Part shown: one piece after another, positions 8,854 to 15,774 of the stretch | Position numbering within the stretch: position 1 is the first letter of the stretch | Layout: each line of letters begins with the position of its first letter | Source of the DNA: Ruminococcaceae bacterium UBA5396 | GTDB taxonomy: Bacteria > Bacillota > Clostridia > Oscillospirales > Acutalibacteraceae | Direction of reading: 5' to 3' | Length of the DNA stretch: 16,520 bases | Assembly (NCBI GenBank): GCA_002410715.1 | Contig: DHOG01000193.1 | Coordinates: 1 to 16,520 of the forward strand | The notes under the pieces: model-generated | The model's database searches: none | Told to the model about the DNA's origin: nothing | What the model saw: the letters and a program-made list of their open reading frames with translations, nothing else | Position numbers and translations under genes: made by a program

Positions 8854-8895
8854 AAAACCTGCTTTCCGCAGGAATGTTGCGGATATAGCCCGCAA
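8854..8895 (-). terminator. Tandem hairpins with a T-rich tail inside the EPS operon
   Basis: In the 154-bp gap between two glycosyltransferase genes the minus strand forms TTGCGG/CCGCAA (8877-8882 with 8890-8895). It then forms CCTGC/GCAGG (8858-8862 with 8868-8872), followed by TTTTATATTT. The second hairpin plus T-rich tail looks like a weak intrinsic terminator or attenuator that could lower expression of the distal genes. The stem is only 5 bp, so readthrough is expected. Confidence 0.4.
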
Positions 8896-8927
8896 AGTAC
8901 ATAAGTTTACAATCCGGCTTTCAACTA

Positions 8928-9995
8928 TTAACGGTTCTGTTTAATCCGCGAAAAAAGAAGAGGTAAGGAATTGCGCAGCACGTACATTAGTCGCCCTGTC
9001 AAAAGGCTAAGGGTGGTATGACGGCCTTTTAAAAGCAGACTTAAAGCAGCAACCACCCTGTTATCAGGGTCAGTCAGCGGTATAAGCCTTTTAAACAATC
9101 CCGAATCATACCGTTTTTGCAGCCATTCACGTCGGGCAGACCTATTGGCTCCTGACCGCCGGTCAAACTGTCTAAGCAGCCCTGCAAATGCATAGCGTAC
9201 ATATATCCCCGCCAGTTCCTTTTCAACTTCGGGGGTACACATCTTCCAATATTCATATTGGTTCAGCAAGGATTGAACCCGCTCCTCCTGAATCTCAAAA
9301 AAATTGGTAAAAAACTTAGAGGTCAGCCCTTCATCTATTCGCCTGTTGTAAGCATACGGGGCCATATCCAACACCATCATCGTCTCAATGTCCATAAAGA
9401 AGTCACAATTGAAAAAAAAGTCCGAGGCAATCGGATATTCTTTGATTGTGATATTATGGCTGCGGATATATTCTGCATCATATAACTTATTCCATAAATA
9501 GCCGTACAGAGTGGATTTTTCAAGTTCGATTACATAGGCGCGCAGCTCCTTTCGGTTTGAAAAATACCGTTCGGGCAGCGTTATTTTTCTGGTATCTTTA
9601 AGCTGCTGTTTGGAATCAAAATATCGCTCTTCCAGTCCGAATATCACAACATGCGGGAAGGAATCTTGAACAGCTTTATATATCCTCTCATACGTATTGG
9701 CAGCAATCTCGTCATCCGCATCCACAAATGTAATATACCTGCCCTTGGCATGGGTCATAGCGGTGTTTCTTGTAATACGAACGCCCTTGTTTTCAGTAAA
9801 ATGTATAACCGATACCCGTTCATCCTGTGCAGCGAACTCATCGCATATCTCACCGCAACGGTCAGGTGAGCCATCATCAATCAGAATCAGTTCAAAATCC
9901 TTAAAAGTTTGGCCGAGAATACTTCCCACTGCATGATTCAAATATTTTTCTGCCTTAAATACAGGCATTATGATTGTCAAAAAAGGCTTGTCCAT
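8928..9995 (-). CDS. Family 2 glycosyltransferase (second in the operon)
   Basis: A 355-residue GT-A fold enzyme. The N-terminus FLTIIMPVFKAEKYLNHAVGS is followed by IDDGSPD (39-45). ENKGVRITRNTAM replaces the usual NGG.SARN loop, and the metal-binding VDADD is at 91-95. WNKLY is at 168-172 and the SDFFFNCDFF segment around D192 follows, matching the first and fourth glycosyltransferases of the operon. The C-terminus is basic with short hydrophobic stretches (RLMYVLRNSLPLLFSRIKQ), consistent with membrane association. AAAGG lies 10 bases before the ATG. The gene begins 25 bp after its upstream neighbour. Sugar specificity is unknown; the divergent loop at residues 68-79 may reflect a different donor or acceptor. 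Confidence 0.87.
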   Translation of the reverse strand: MDKPFLTIIMPVFKAEKYLNHAVGSILGQTFKDFELILIDDGSPDRCGEICDEFAAQDERVSVIHFTENKGVRITRNTAMTHAKGRYITFVDADDEIAANTYERIYKAVQDSFPHVVIFGLEERYFDSKQQLKDTRKITLPERYFSNRKELRAYVIELEKSTLYGYLWNKLYDAEYIRSHNITIKEYPIASDFFFNCDFFMDIETMMVLDMAPYAYNRRIDEGLTSKFFTNFFEIQEERVQSLLNQYEYWKMCTPEVEKELAGIYVRYAFAGLLRQFDRRSGANRSARREWLQKRYDSGLFKRLIPLTDPDNRVVAALSLLLKGRHTTLSLLTGRLMYVLRNSLPLLFSRIKQNR

Positions 9996-10020
9996 TAATT
10001 CGGCACCTTTCAGGTTATAC

Positions 10021-11076
10021 TTAGCGTTTTGCCTTTAAAGTCGCAAATAGTTTAGTATTACTGGACTTCACCATTGAAATCACATTGCTTTCAACCATTG
10101 CCAGCATAACGCTTTTCCATTTAATTGGAAACAGCAGAAGCTTCATCATAAGTGAACGAGGTCTTGCGATTTTTATGCAGCTGCGCGCATTTTTACCAAA
10201 AATCATTTCTTTGATTTTTTCCCGCTTTTCAGCCTTTGAAAGCTTACAGTTGGGGTTGGTTACATTCTCGATACACCCGACAAGACGCTCAACATAACGC
10301 CGGGCAATCATCTCTTTACTCGCATCATCACTGATCTGCCAATATTCATACAGTTCAATCATCCAACCGTGCTCCTCTTCCCTCTTTTCATACATGTTGG
10401 AGCGATAGGCAGCGGTTTCGGAATCAGCGCGGGCTCTGATAAAGTGATAATATTGTTTGGAAGATACCGCGACACGCTCAATATCACGGATTACACTAAG
10501 CACAAACGGAAAATCATCCCAGAAGGTAGATGGGAATCGCAATCCCTTACTGTCAACATACTCCCTGCTATACAGCTTGTTCCAAGGGGTATAGAGAAGA
10601 TTGCAGTCAAATAGCTTATATGCATTTTCCCTAAAGGCTTGTTGGTCATATACTGCATCCGGCTGTTTGAGATTAATTCTAATATAGTCTGTATCATTAT
10701 AGTAGGTATCAATAAAATACCCGGTTACTACCAATTGAGTATTATTCTTTTCAGCCAGCTCGTACATATCCTCAAGCATCGTCGGCTCTACCCAGTCATC
10801 CGAATCCATAAAGTAGTAATATTTTCCGCGAGCATGCTCCATTGCCATATTACGGGCGGAAGGAGCACCGCCGTTTTCTCTATGGAAAACACGGATTCTG
10901 TCATCGCTGAGCGCATACGCATCACAGATTCTGCCGCTGTTATCAGGTGTACCATCGTCAACAATCAGAAATTCAAATTCCTTGAGAGTCTGCGCCTGCA
11001 CGCTTTCGATCGCTTTGCCAACATACTTCTCTACATTATAAACCGGCATAATAACGCTTATTTTAATATTCTGCAT
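10021..11076 (-). CDS. Family 2 glycosyltransferase (first in the operon)
   Basis: A 351-residue GT-A fold enzyme. ISVIMPVYNVEKYVGKAIES is followed by VDDGTPD (39-45). RENGGAPSARNMAM and the metal-binding MDSDDW (90-95) come next. WNKLY at 165-169 and FWDDFPF near 185-191 are the second conserved block of this subgroup. The tail KWKSVMLAMVESN and the basic end LKAKR suggest peripheral membrane binding. It follows glf by 52 bp, which is compatible with a galactofuranosyltransferase role. That is position-based inference only, since the sequence is an ordinary GT2 and not a recognisable GlfT. AAAGG is 13 bases before the ATG. Confidence 0.88.
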   Translation of the reverse strand: MQNIKISVIMPVYNVEKYVGKAIESVQAQTLKEFEFLIVDDGTPDNSGRICDAYALSDDRIRVFHRENGGAPSARNMAMEHARGKYYYFMDSDDWVEPTMLEDMYELAEKNNTQLVVTGYFIDTYYNDTDYIRINLKQPDAVYDQQAFRENAYKLFDCNLLYTPWNKLYSREYVDSKGLRFPSTFWDDFPFVLSVIRDIERVAVSSKQYYHFIRARADSETAAYRSNMYEKREEEHGWMIELYEYWQISDDASKEMIARRYVERLVGCIENVTNPNCKLSKAEKREKIKEMIFGKNARSCIKIARPRSLMMKLLLFPIKWKSVMLAMVESNVISMVKSSNTKLFATLKAKR

Positions 11077-11128
11077 ATTGAGTCCAATACCTTTCCTAGG
11101 TTAATACTCGGACGGGTTACTGCACAAA

Positions 11129-12235
11129 TCAGACAAGTTCTTGTTCGGCTTTCAGCAATGCCGATTCGATCACCTTATCCATATCATAGTATTTATACTC
11201 GGCAAGACGTCCGCCGAATACCGTGCGTAGCTCATTTGCTGCAAGCTCTGCATATTTGTGATAGAGTGCTTGATTCATTTCATCATTTACGGGATAATAC
11301 GGCTCCATGTCCCCCTGCCATTCTGCCGGGTATTCCCGCGTAATGATAGTGATGGGCTGTTCTCCGTATTCGAAATGCTTATGCTCAATGATACGGGTGA
11401 AGGGTGTTTCCCTGTCAGTGTAATTTACTACGGCAACGCCCTGATAATTATCCGTGTCAAGCTCGACTGTTTCAAAACGTAAGCTTCTGTACTCCAGCTT
11501 TCCAAACCTGTAGTTATAATATGAGTCAATTGTCCCTGTGTAAACCATCTTGTCTGCAACCGCGTCATATTTTTCTCGGTTTTTATTATAGTCTACACCG
11601 AATTCAATATCGCAGCCTTCCAGCAATGCGTCAATCAGCACATTATAACCGCCAATCGGAATCCCCTGATAACGATCATTAAAATAATTGTTGTCATAGG
11701 TATAACGCACAGGAAGGCGTTTGATTATGAATGCAGGAAGCTGGGAACAGTCTCTGCCCCACTGCTTTTCAGTGTAACCCTTAATTAACTTGTTATAAAT
11801 GTCAACACCGACAAGACGGATTGCCTGCTCTTCAAGATTTCTAGGCTCATGGTCAATTACAGACTTTTGCTGGTCAATTTTCTTTCTGGCCTGCTCCGGT
11901 GTAACAACACCCCACATACGGCTGAAGGTATTCATATTAAAAGGAAGATTATAAATCTCCCCTTTGTAGTTGGCAATCGGTGAATTGGTATACCGATTAA
12001 ACTCCGCATATCTGTTGACATATTCCCACACCCGGCGGTTGTTTGTATGGAATATATGAGCGCCATATTCGTGAACATTGATACCGTTTATATTCTTACA
12101 ATACAGATTGCCGCCCGGATGAGATCTTTTTTCAATTACAAGGCACGATTTACCGTTGTCAACAGCATATCTTGCAAAAACTGCGCCGAACAACCCGCTA
12201 CCGACAATTAAATAATCATATTTTTTCAAAACCAA
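11129..12235 (-). CDS. glf: UDP-galactopyranose mutase
   Basis: This flavoenzyme interconverts UDP-galactopyranose and UDP-galactofuranose, supplying the furanose donor for surface glycans. The 368-residue protein opens with the FAD-binding motif YLIVGSGLFGAVFA (GSGLFG at 12-17). HEYGAHIFHT is at 55-64, YTEKQWGRD at 154-162, and the substrate-loop region RLPVRYTYDNNYFNDRYQGIPIGGY at 173-197. All are Glf hallmarks. There is no ATG at the N-terminus. The start is a TTG at 12233-12235, or a second TTG two codons later at 12227-12229 that is better spaced from AGAAAGGAAGGG. It is the first gene of the EPS operon, about 105 bases after the inferred transcription start. Confidence 0.94.
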   Translation of the reverse strand: MVLKKYDYLIVGSGLFGAVFARYAVDNGKSCLVIEKRSHPGGNLYCKNINGINVHEYGAHIFHTNNRRVWEYVNRYAEFNRYTNSPIANYKGEIYNLPFNMNTFSRMWGVVTPEQARKKIDQQKSVIDHEPRNLEEQAIRLVGVDIYNKLIKGYTEKQWGRDCSQLPAFIIKRLPVRYTYDNNYFNDRYQGIPIGGYNVLIDALLEGCDIEFGVDYNKNREKYDAVADKMVYTGTIDSYYNYRFGKLEYRSLRFETVELDTDNYQGVAVVNYTDRETPFTRIIEHKHFEYGEQPITIITREYPAEWQGDMEPYYPVNDEMNQALYHKYAELAANELRTVFGGRLAEYKYYDMDKVIESALLKAEQELV

Positions 12236-12346
12236 TACCCTTCCTTTCTGAAAATATGAAGTCAGTATATAGTTATGATTACCAAATTTTCATATATCAT
12301 TATTTTCATTGGATATAATATCTTATATCATCTCCTATAAATTACT

Positions 12347-12375
12347 ATTATATTTCTCAACAGGTAAAAAGTCAA
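12347..12375 (-). promoter_or_regulatory. Sigma-A promoter of the EPS operon
   Basis: On the minus strand TTGACT (plus 12370-12375) is followed by exactly 17 bases and TATAAT (plus 12347-12352). The inferred start site is near 12340, leaving a leader of about 105 bases before glf. This is the only near-consensus promoter I find for the eight-gene operon down to ugd. Confidence 0.85.
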
Positions 12376-12400
12376 CTTCAATAGCTGCATACGCAGGTCA

Positions 12401-12416
12401 TAAGGCGATAAGGCGA
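12401..12416. repeat. Tandem 8-bp repeat (TAAGGCGA twice) upstream of the EPS promoter
   Basis: TAAGGCGA occurs twice with no gap. It begins 26 bp upstream of the -35 hexamer of the EPS promoter, centred near -68 relative to the inferred start. Direct repeats at that distance can be binding sites for an activator of the response-regulator type, but no such protein is encoded in the window. Confidence 0.5.
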
Positions 12417-12474
12417 TTCCTGACTCGTCTCGCACCCCACTTACTACCATTATAACAGAAAAACCGATAGTAAT

Positions 12475-12481
12475 TGTCGAA
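12475..12481 (+). promoter_or_regulatory. Spo0A-box-like TGTCGAA
   Basis: TGTCGAA matches the Spo0A core consensus (TGNCGAA) and sits in the 11-base string ATTGTCGAAAA (12473-12483). The same string recurs upstream of the lyase gene. It lies about 135-140 bp upstream of the inferred EPS start site and about 195 bp before the plus-strand gene. No -10 at the usual Spo0A distance is visible on the plus strand, so its target is unclear. Confidence 0.35.
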
Positions 12482-12598
12482 AAGCAAAAACAATTGGTTT
12501 TTTATTGCAGTAGCGTTTTACATATAGCATTTTTTATTATACAATTCATATCGTTGGGTTTGTCGATTCACAGGCGAGCCGGACATACCTCAACCACC

Positions 12599-12615
12599 CT
12601 CGGCTGAAGGCTGAG
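12599..12615. repeat. Hairpin CTCGGC-N5-GCTGAG, related to the one at 15775-15793
   Basis: A 6-bp stem with one G-U pair and a five-base loop, 60 bp before the plus-strand gene at 12675. The core CCTCGGCTGAA is identical to the reverse complement of the hairpin at the end of deoC. It has no T-run on either side, so it does not look like an ordinary terminator. Confidence 0.5.
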
Positions 12616-12674
12616 AATAACATAAACCCCTGTTTTTGAATATTATAGAGTATTCTAAAATAGGAGATGAGAAA

Positions 12675-13358
12675 ATGTCCCCATCTAATTTTAACTGTCC
12701 ATTTTTCAATCAGTATCAGAATATGATGTATCCGGTCCAGCCTCTGTGGGACGATCAGCAATATACATCACAGGAACTCCCGGTATTAGGCCACCCTATC
12801 CAGAGCACAAATAAAACAGAAGACGCCTTGGAAACCGTCTCAAACCAGATAATTCCGACTCAGACCGCGGCAGATCCCCCACCAATACTGAGTAATAACC
12901 CGGCAGTTGCCTCGATCTTACTGCATAAAGAATTGACCGGGTATCCTAACTATGGAAACCCCAGCAGAAATGCCGATATTCTTTATACAGGCAACACAGG
13001 CACATGGACCTTTGAATCCCCTGCATTCTTATTTGTACCCGGAAATCTCAGGCCACAAATTGTCATCCGTGCCGTGTTGGACGACCACTCCAACGTTCCC
13101 GTCAACCGGTATTCCCTAAGAATCACTGTAAACGGCAGCGTCGTACATAACGGAAGGGTACAGCTTGAACACGGAGTCCCCGCAGGCGGTATGTTTACCA
13201 ATTGGAGAGAGCTGACCTTCAACGTTCCGAATTTAAGAAGAGTAACGCAAGTGGTTATACAAAACACATCCAATGCAGGGCCGAATGACTGGATTGGCCT
13301 CGACTGGATGCAGTTAAGGCTCCTGCCCAGAACAGGCGGAAGGCTGCCGATTCTGTAA
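12675..13358 (+). CDS. Unrecognised protein, N/Q/P-rich head with beta-rich C-terminal domain
   Basis: I do not recognise a named family. The 227-residue product starts at the ATG at 12675, with TAGGAG 8 bases upstream. The frame opens 13 codons earlier at a TTG without a site. Residues 1-70 are rich in Asn, Gln, Pro, Tyr and Met, low in complexity and with two Cys-free repeats of Q/P. This is a composition seen in some spore coat and exosporium proteins. Residues 75-217 look like one compact beta-sandwich with alternating hydrophobic strands (RPQIVIRAVLDD, YSLRITVNGSVVHNGRVQL, TQVVIQNTSN) and end in NDWIGLDWMQLRL. That ending recalls the last strand of carbohydrate-binding or jelly-roll modules. 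There is no signal peptide or membrane segment. It converges on spoIIID and shares its terminator. A spore-surface or glycan-binding role is a guess from composition and neighbours. Confidence 0.75.
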   Translation: MSPSNFNCPFFNQYQNMMYPVQPLWDDQQYTSQELPVLGHPIQSTNKTEDALETVSNQIIPTQTAADPPPILSNNPAVASILLHKELTGYPNYGNPSRNADILYTGNTGTWTFESPAFLFVPGNLRPQIVIRAVLDDHSNVPVNRYSLRITVNGSVVHNGRVQLEHGVPAGGMFTNWRELTFNVPNLRRVTQVVIQNTSNAGPNDWIGLDWMQLRLLPRTGGRLPIL

Positions 13359-13392
13359 TGGAACACGCTTGAATATTTGATTGTGTGGCTTA

Positions 13393-13427
13393 AAACGCCC
13401 GCATAGCTGTCAACTATACGGGCGTTT
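13393..13427. terminator. Bidirectional hairpin terminator between the unknown gene and spoIIID
   Basis: Arms AAACGCCCGCATAG (13393-13406) and CTATACGGGCGTTT (13414-13427) pair over 14 positions with one mismatch around a 7-base loop. The plus side is followed by a T-rich stretch (CACTTTTAT) and the minus side by TTTTAAG. The position, 35 bp after one stop and 15 bp after the other, fits a shared terminator for two convergent genes. Confidence 0.85.
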
Positions 13428-13441
13428 CACTTTTATATTCT

Positions 13442-13699
13442 TTATTTTGGCTTGTTGTGCAGGTATTTGTTTCGGGTAGCGATGCCGCCGCGGATATGCC
13501 GCTGCGCCTTGTTCTGTTCCAGCACGCTTCGAACCCGCCCGTAAAGCTGCGGATTGACCGTCCGCAGCCGGTCTGACACATCTTTATGTACGGTTGACTT
13601 TGATATATGAAACTTCCCCGCGGCAGCACGTACCGTCGCGTTGTTTTTTATTATGTATTCACCCAACTCAATGGCTCGCTCCTCAACTGCTCCCTTCAC
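13442..13699 (-). CDS. spoIIID: Sporulation transcriptional regulator SpoIIID
   Basis: SpoIIID is a small DNA-binding protein made in the mother cell under sigma-E. It activates or represses part of the sigma-E regulon and helps start sigma-K production. The 85-residue product has the family length. Features are VEERAIELGEYIIKNNATVR, a helix-turn-helix at residues 22-41 (AAAGKFHISKSTVHKDV), and the conserved basic C-terminal patch KAQRHIRGGIATRNKYL (64-80). The start is a GTG at 13697-13699 with AGAGGTGAT just upstream. Upstream on the minus strand CATAAAGT (13748-13755) matches 6 of 8 positions of a sigma-E -10, but no well-spaced -35 goes with it. The gene shows that the host is an endospore former or descends from one. 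Confidence 0.95.
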   Translation of the reverse strand: MKGAVEERAIELGEYIIKNNATVRAAAGKFHISKSTVHKDVSDRLRTVNPQLYGRVRSVLEQNKAQRHIRGGIATRNKYLHNKPK

Positions 13700-13790
13700 A
13701 TTATCACCTCTTGATGTTCTTCGCTAATACCTATGCTAAAAGAGGCGACTTTATGCGATTTTTATACCTATGATATCATGATTAAAGCAT

Positions 13791-13830
13791 TGTCGAAAAT
13801 GGTATTTATTTAGTCTTGCTGTAATATAAT
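13791..13830 (+). promoter_or_regulatory. Candidate Spo0A-activated promoter of the lyase gene
   Basis: A perfect TATAAT -10 lies at 13825-13830, with a poor -35 region (GTATTT at 13802-13807). TGTCGAA, a perfect Spo0A core box, is at 13791-13797, centred about 43 bp before the inferred start site near 13837. A box abutting a weak -35 is the layout known for Spo0A-activated sigma-A promoters. The call rests on a 7-base motif plus spacing. Confidence 0.4.
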
Positions 13831-13895
13831 ATTAATTAAAGGGCAAAAGCATGTGTACATCCATCCATTTCAGAGTGAAAGAAAGGAGATCGGCA

Positions 13896-15725
13896 ATGCG
13901 CAGATGGTCTTTTTTTCGTGACCTAAAATCCATTCATAATGATCTGAAAAACCCAAGCTTCAAAGCACATTTTGACAAATACAGGACACTGGCGCATTAT
14001 TGGATGGGTCATTTTAGTGAATCCTCCGATCGGGTAACCGGCTGGGCGCATGATTATGTATGCCCATCTTGTTCGGCCAATCTGGAGTACCAACGGGAAC
14101 AGCCCAGCGTTCACCGCTGTCCCCGCTGCCAAACTGTAGCCGAAAACACAAAGAAACTATCGGAGGCCTGGCAGTATTACAGACGCAGAGATATTTCGCA
14201 GGGCATTGAAGCGGCAGCTTTGACGGCTGTGATTGACAATGATAAAAACGCTTGTGATTTTGTACTGACTTCTATCCGATGGTATGCAGAACATTACAAA
14301 AAATTTGCTGAACATGGCAGCCACGCGGGTAAAGGAAAGGCTATGGGGCAGAGTCTTGACGAAGCCGTATGGTGCTGCACGCTGCTGAACGCTTTATTCA
14401 CCATCGATTTTAATGGCGAATTAGAGGTAGGTAAGAAACTTTATAAGTTACTATTTAAGCCATTGGTTAAACTTGTGTTGCCGCAAAGCAGGTCGATTCA
14501 TAATATATCTCTTTGGCATGCTGCCGCAGCAACGGGTGCTGCAGTTCTCTTTAAGGACGATACCCTGCTACAAGAAGTGTTGAACAGCGGTTACGGTGCC
14601 CGCGCCCAAATTACCAAAGGTTTCACCGAGGACGGTATATGGTTTGAAAATTCACCAGGGTACCATTTCTACGCATTAGATGCAGCCACAACTCTCGTCC
14701 ATTATCTATATGCGGGCAAAGTCAGTGAGAACATATTCTATGATCGACTGATAAAGGCTTGGACTGTATACTCAAAAACTTCATTTGAAGGCGGGCTGAT
14801 CCCAGCAACCAATGACGGAGGAAACAGTGAAACTCTTTCAAGCATAGCACCATCTGCACTAAAAGCAGCATGGCTGCTTCGATCACATCCAGATATAAAT
14901 TTTCTACAGTCCTTTATAACAAAATTTTATGAGAAAAAGCCCTGTATTCAGGCGCTTGTTTATGGGTTTCAACCAACCAAAAAAACAATCTACGAAAATA
15001 AATCTATTCTGCTTAACAATAACAAAATGTGTATGTTGCGCTCTAAAGACAGTGCGCCCGATGTATTTTGCAAGTATGGAAACATCGTGAAAAGCCACGC
15101 ACACCCCGATGCACTTTCTATCTCGATCCATCCGTTTTCCATGGATACAGGTACAACTGGTTACGGTTCAAGATTATATCGTGAATGGTATACAAAAACA
15201 ATATCACATTCCACCGTTGTAATAGACGCCCGTGATCAGAATCAAATCACCGGCGGTACAGCAGAACTTTCAAAAGACGGAACCTGTTTTTCAGCTGCCG
15301 TATCGGATGCTTATCAGGGCGTTACTATCACCCGTGAACTATGTTACATAGGGAGCAGCCTACGTGATACGGTAAACGTCAAGAGTGACAATGCACATCA
15401 GATTGATTGGGTATTTCACGTGTCCGGAGAGGGCAGCTTCGCCGGTTCATTTATCCCAGCAGTGTTAAAGGAGAAGGAAAACGGCTATTCATGGCTTTCC
15501 AATATACGAAAATGGCAGGGTGCGTTCCTGACCGCAGAATGGAAACTCGAAAACAAGCTGCTGCAATTCACCTTAAGCCCGGAATATCTACATGGAACAG
15601 AGGTGTATTTCGCAAAGTCACCCGACAATCCGGGAAATCTTTACAGAGACACAATTATAATCCGAAAAAATGCCAAGAATCTTATGATTCAAGCAGATTA
15701 TAGAGTGGTTAATATTTGCGGGTGA
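13896..15725 (+). CDS. Heparinase II/III-family polysaccharide lyase
   Basis: The 609-residue protein has the layout of heparinase II/III-type lyases, which cleave uronate-containing glycans by beta-elimination. An alpha-helical toroid comes first and a beta-sandwich follows. Near the N-terminus is a four-cysteine segment CPSC (56-59) and CPRC (75-78). The helical domain carries IHNISLWH (201-208, with H202 and N203) and DGIWFENSPGYHFYAL (246-261, with Y256 and H257). These correspond to the family's Asn/His and catalytic Tyr region. The sandwich carries KSHAHPDALSISIH (H401, H403) and SHSTVVIDARDQ (H438), matching the family's metal or base histidine motifs. All expected catalytic positions look intact. 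The ATG at 13896 has GAAAGGAG upstream, so the 15 open codons before it are left out. No signal peptide is visible. The substrate is unknown. The nearby operon with ugd makes a uronate-containing glycan a reasonable guess. Confidence 0.88.
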   Translation: MRRWSFFRDLKSIHNDLKNPSFKAHFDKYRTLAHYWMGHFSESSDRVTGWAHDYVCPSCSANLEYQREQPSVHRCPRCQTVAENTKKLSEAWQYYRRRDISQGIEAAALTAVIDNDKNACDFVLTSIRWYAEHYKKFAEHGSHAGKGKAMGQSLDEAVWCCTLLNALFTIDFNGELEVGKKLYKLLFKPLVKLVLPQSRSIHNISLWHAAAATGAAVLFKDDTLLQEVLNSGYGARAQITKGFTEDGIWFENSPGYHFYALDAATTLVHYLYAGKVSENIFYDRLIKAWTVYSKTSFEGGLIPATNDGGNSETLSSIAPSALKAAWLLRSHPDINFLQSFITKFYEKKPCIQALVYGFQPTKKTIYENKSILLNNNKMCMLRSKDSAPDVFCKYGNIVKSHAHPDALSISIHPFSMDTGTTGYGSRLYREWYTKTISHSTVVIDARDQNQITGGTAELSKDGTCFSAAVSDAYQGVTITRELCYIGSSLRDTVNVKSDNAHQIDWVFHVSGEGSFAGSFIPAVLKEKENGYSWLSNIRKWQGAFLTAEWKLENKLLQFTLSPEYLHGTEVYFAKSPDNPGNLYRDTIIIRKNAKNLMIQADYRVVNICG

Positions 15726-15774
15726 TCTCCGCTGCAATAATAGGGATGTGTTTAAAATACCAGTCGCTAGACCC

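Larger units (their letters stand above)
12236..12674. other. Regulatory intergenic region, about 440 bp, no convincing gene
   Basis: AT-rich region between divergent genes. From left to right it holds the glf leader, a dyad GATATAA-N4-TTATATC at 12312-12329 just after the EPS start site, the EPS promoter, a tandem 8-base repeat, a Spo0A-box-like TGTCGAA, and a hairpin at 12599-12615. On the plus side TATACAAT at 12538-12545 resembles a sigma-E type -10 (CATACAAT), but its upstream element is weakly placed. A 40-codon open frame at 12514-12639 lacks a start codon and ribosome binding site, so I do not call it. Confidence 0.6.

Noticed and set aside
10639..11343. Plus-strand open frame of 234 codons across the glf and first glycosyltransferase genes
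   Set aside because: It is antisense to two genes with clear family motifs, its protein has no recognisable pattern, and it has no ribosome binding site of note.
12262..12309. Fifteen-codon leader peptide in the glf 5' leader (MKIMIYENLVIITIY)
   Set aside because: The only GGAG nearby is more than 20 bases before its ATG, and the composition follows the local AT-rich sequence.
12514..12639. Forty-codon plus-strand frame (ending LNHPRLKAENNINPCF) that could be a remnant gene end
   Set aside because: It has no start codon or ribosome binding site, and I cannot match it to a family. It is noted only as possible debris next to the hairpin.
12546..12761. Minus-strand 71-codon frame across the start of the unknown gene
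   Set aside because: It covers the ribosome binding site and start of the plus-strand gene and has no recognisable motif.
13748..13773. Sigma-E promoter for spoIIID (CATAAAGT with TCATAGG upstream, minus strand)
   Set aside because: The -10 matches 6 of 8 positions, but the spacing to the best -35 is only 11 bases. It is likely in principle but not supported well enough to list as a site.
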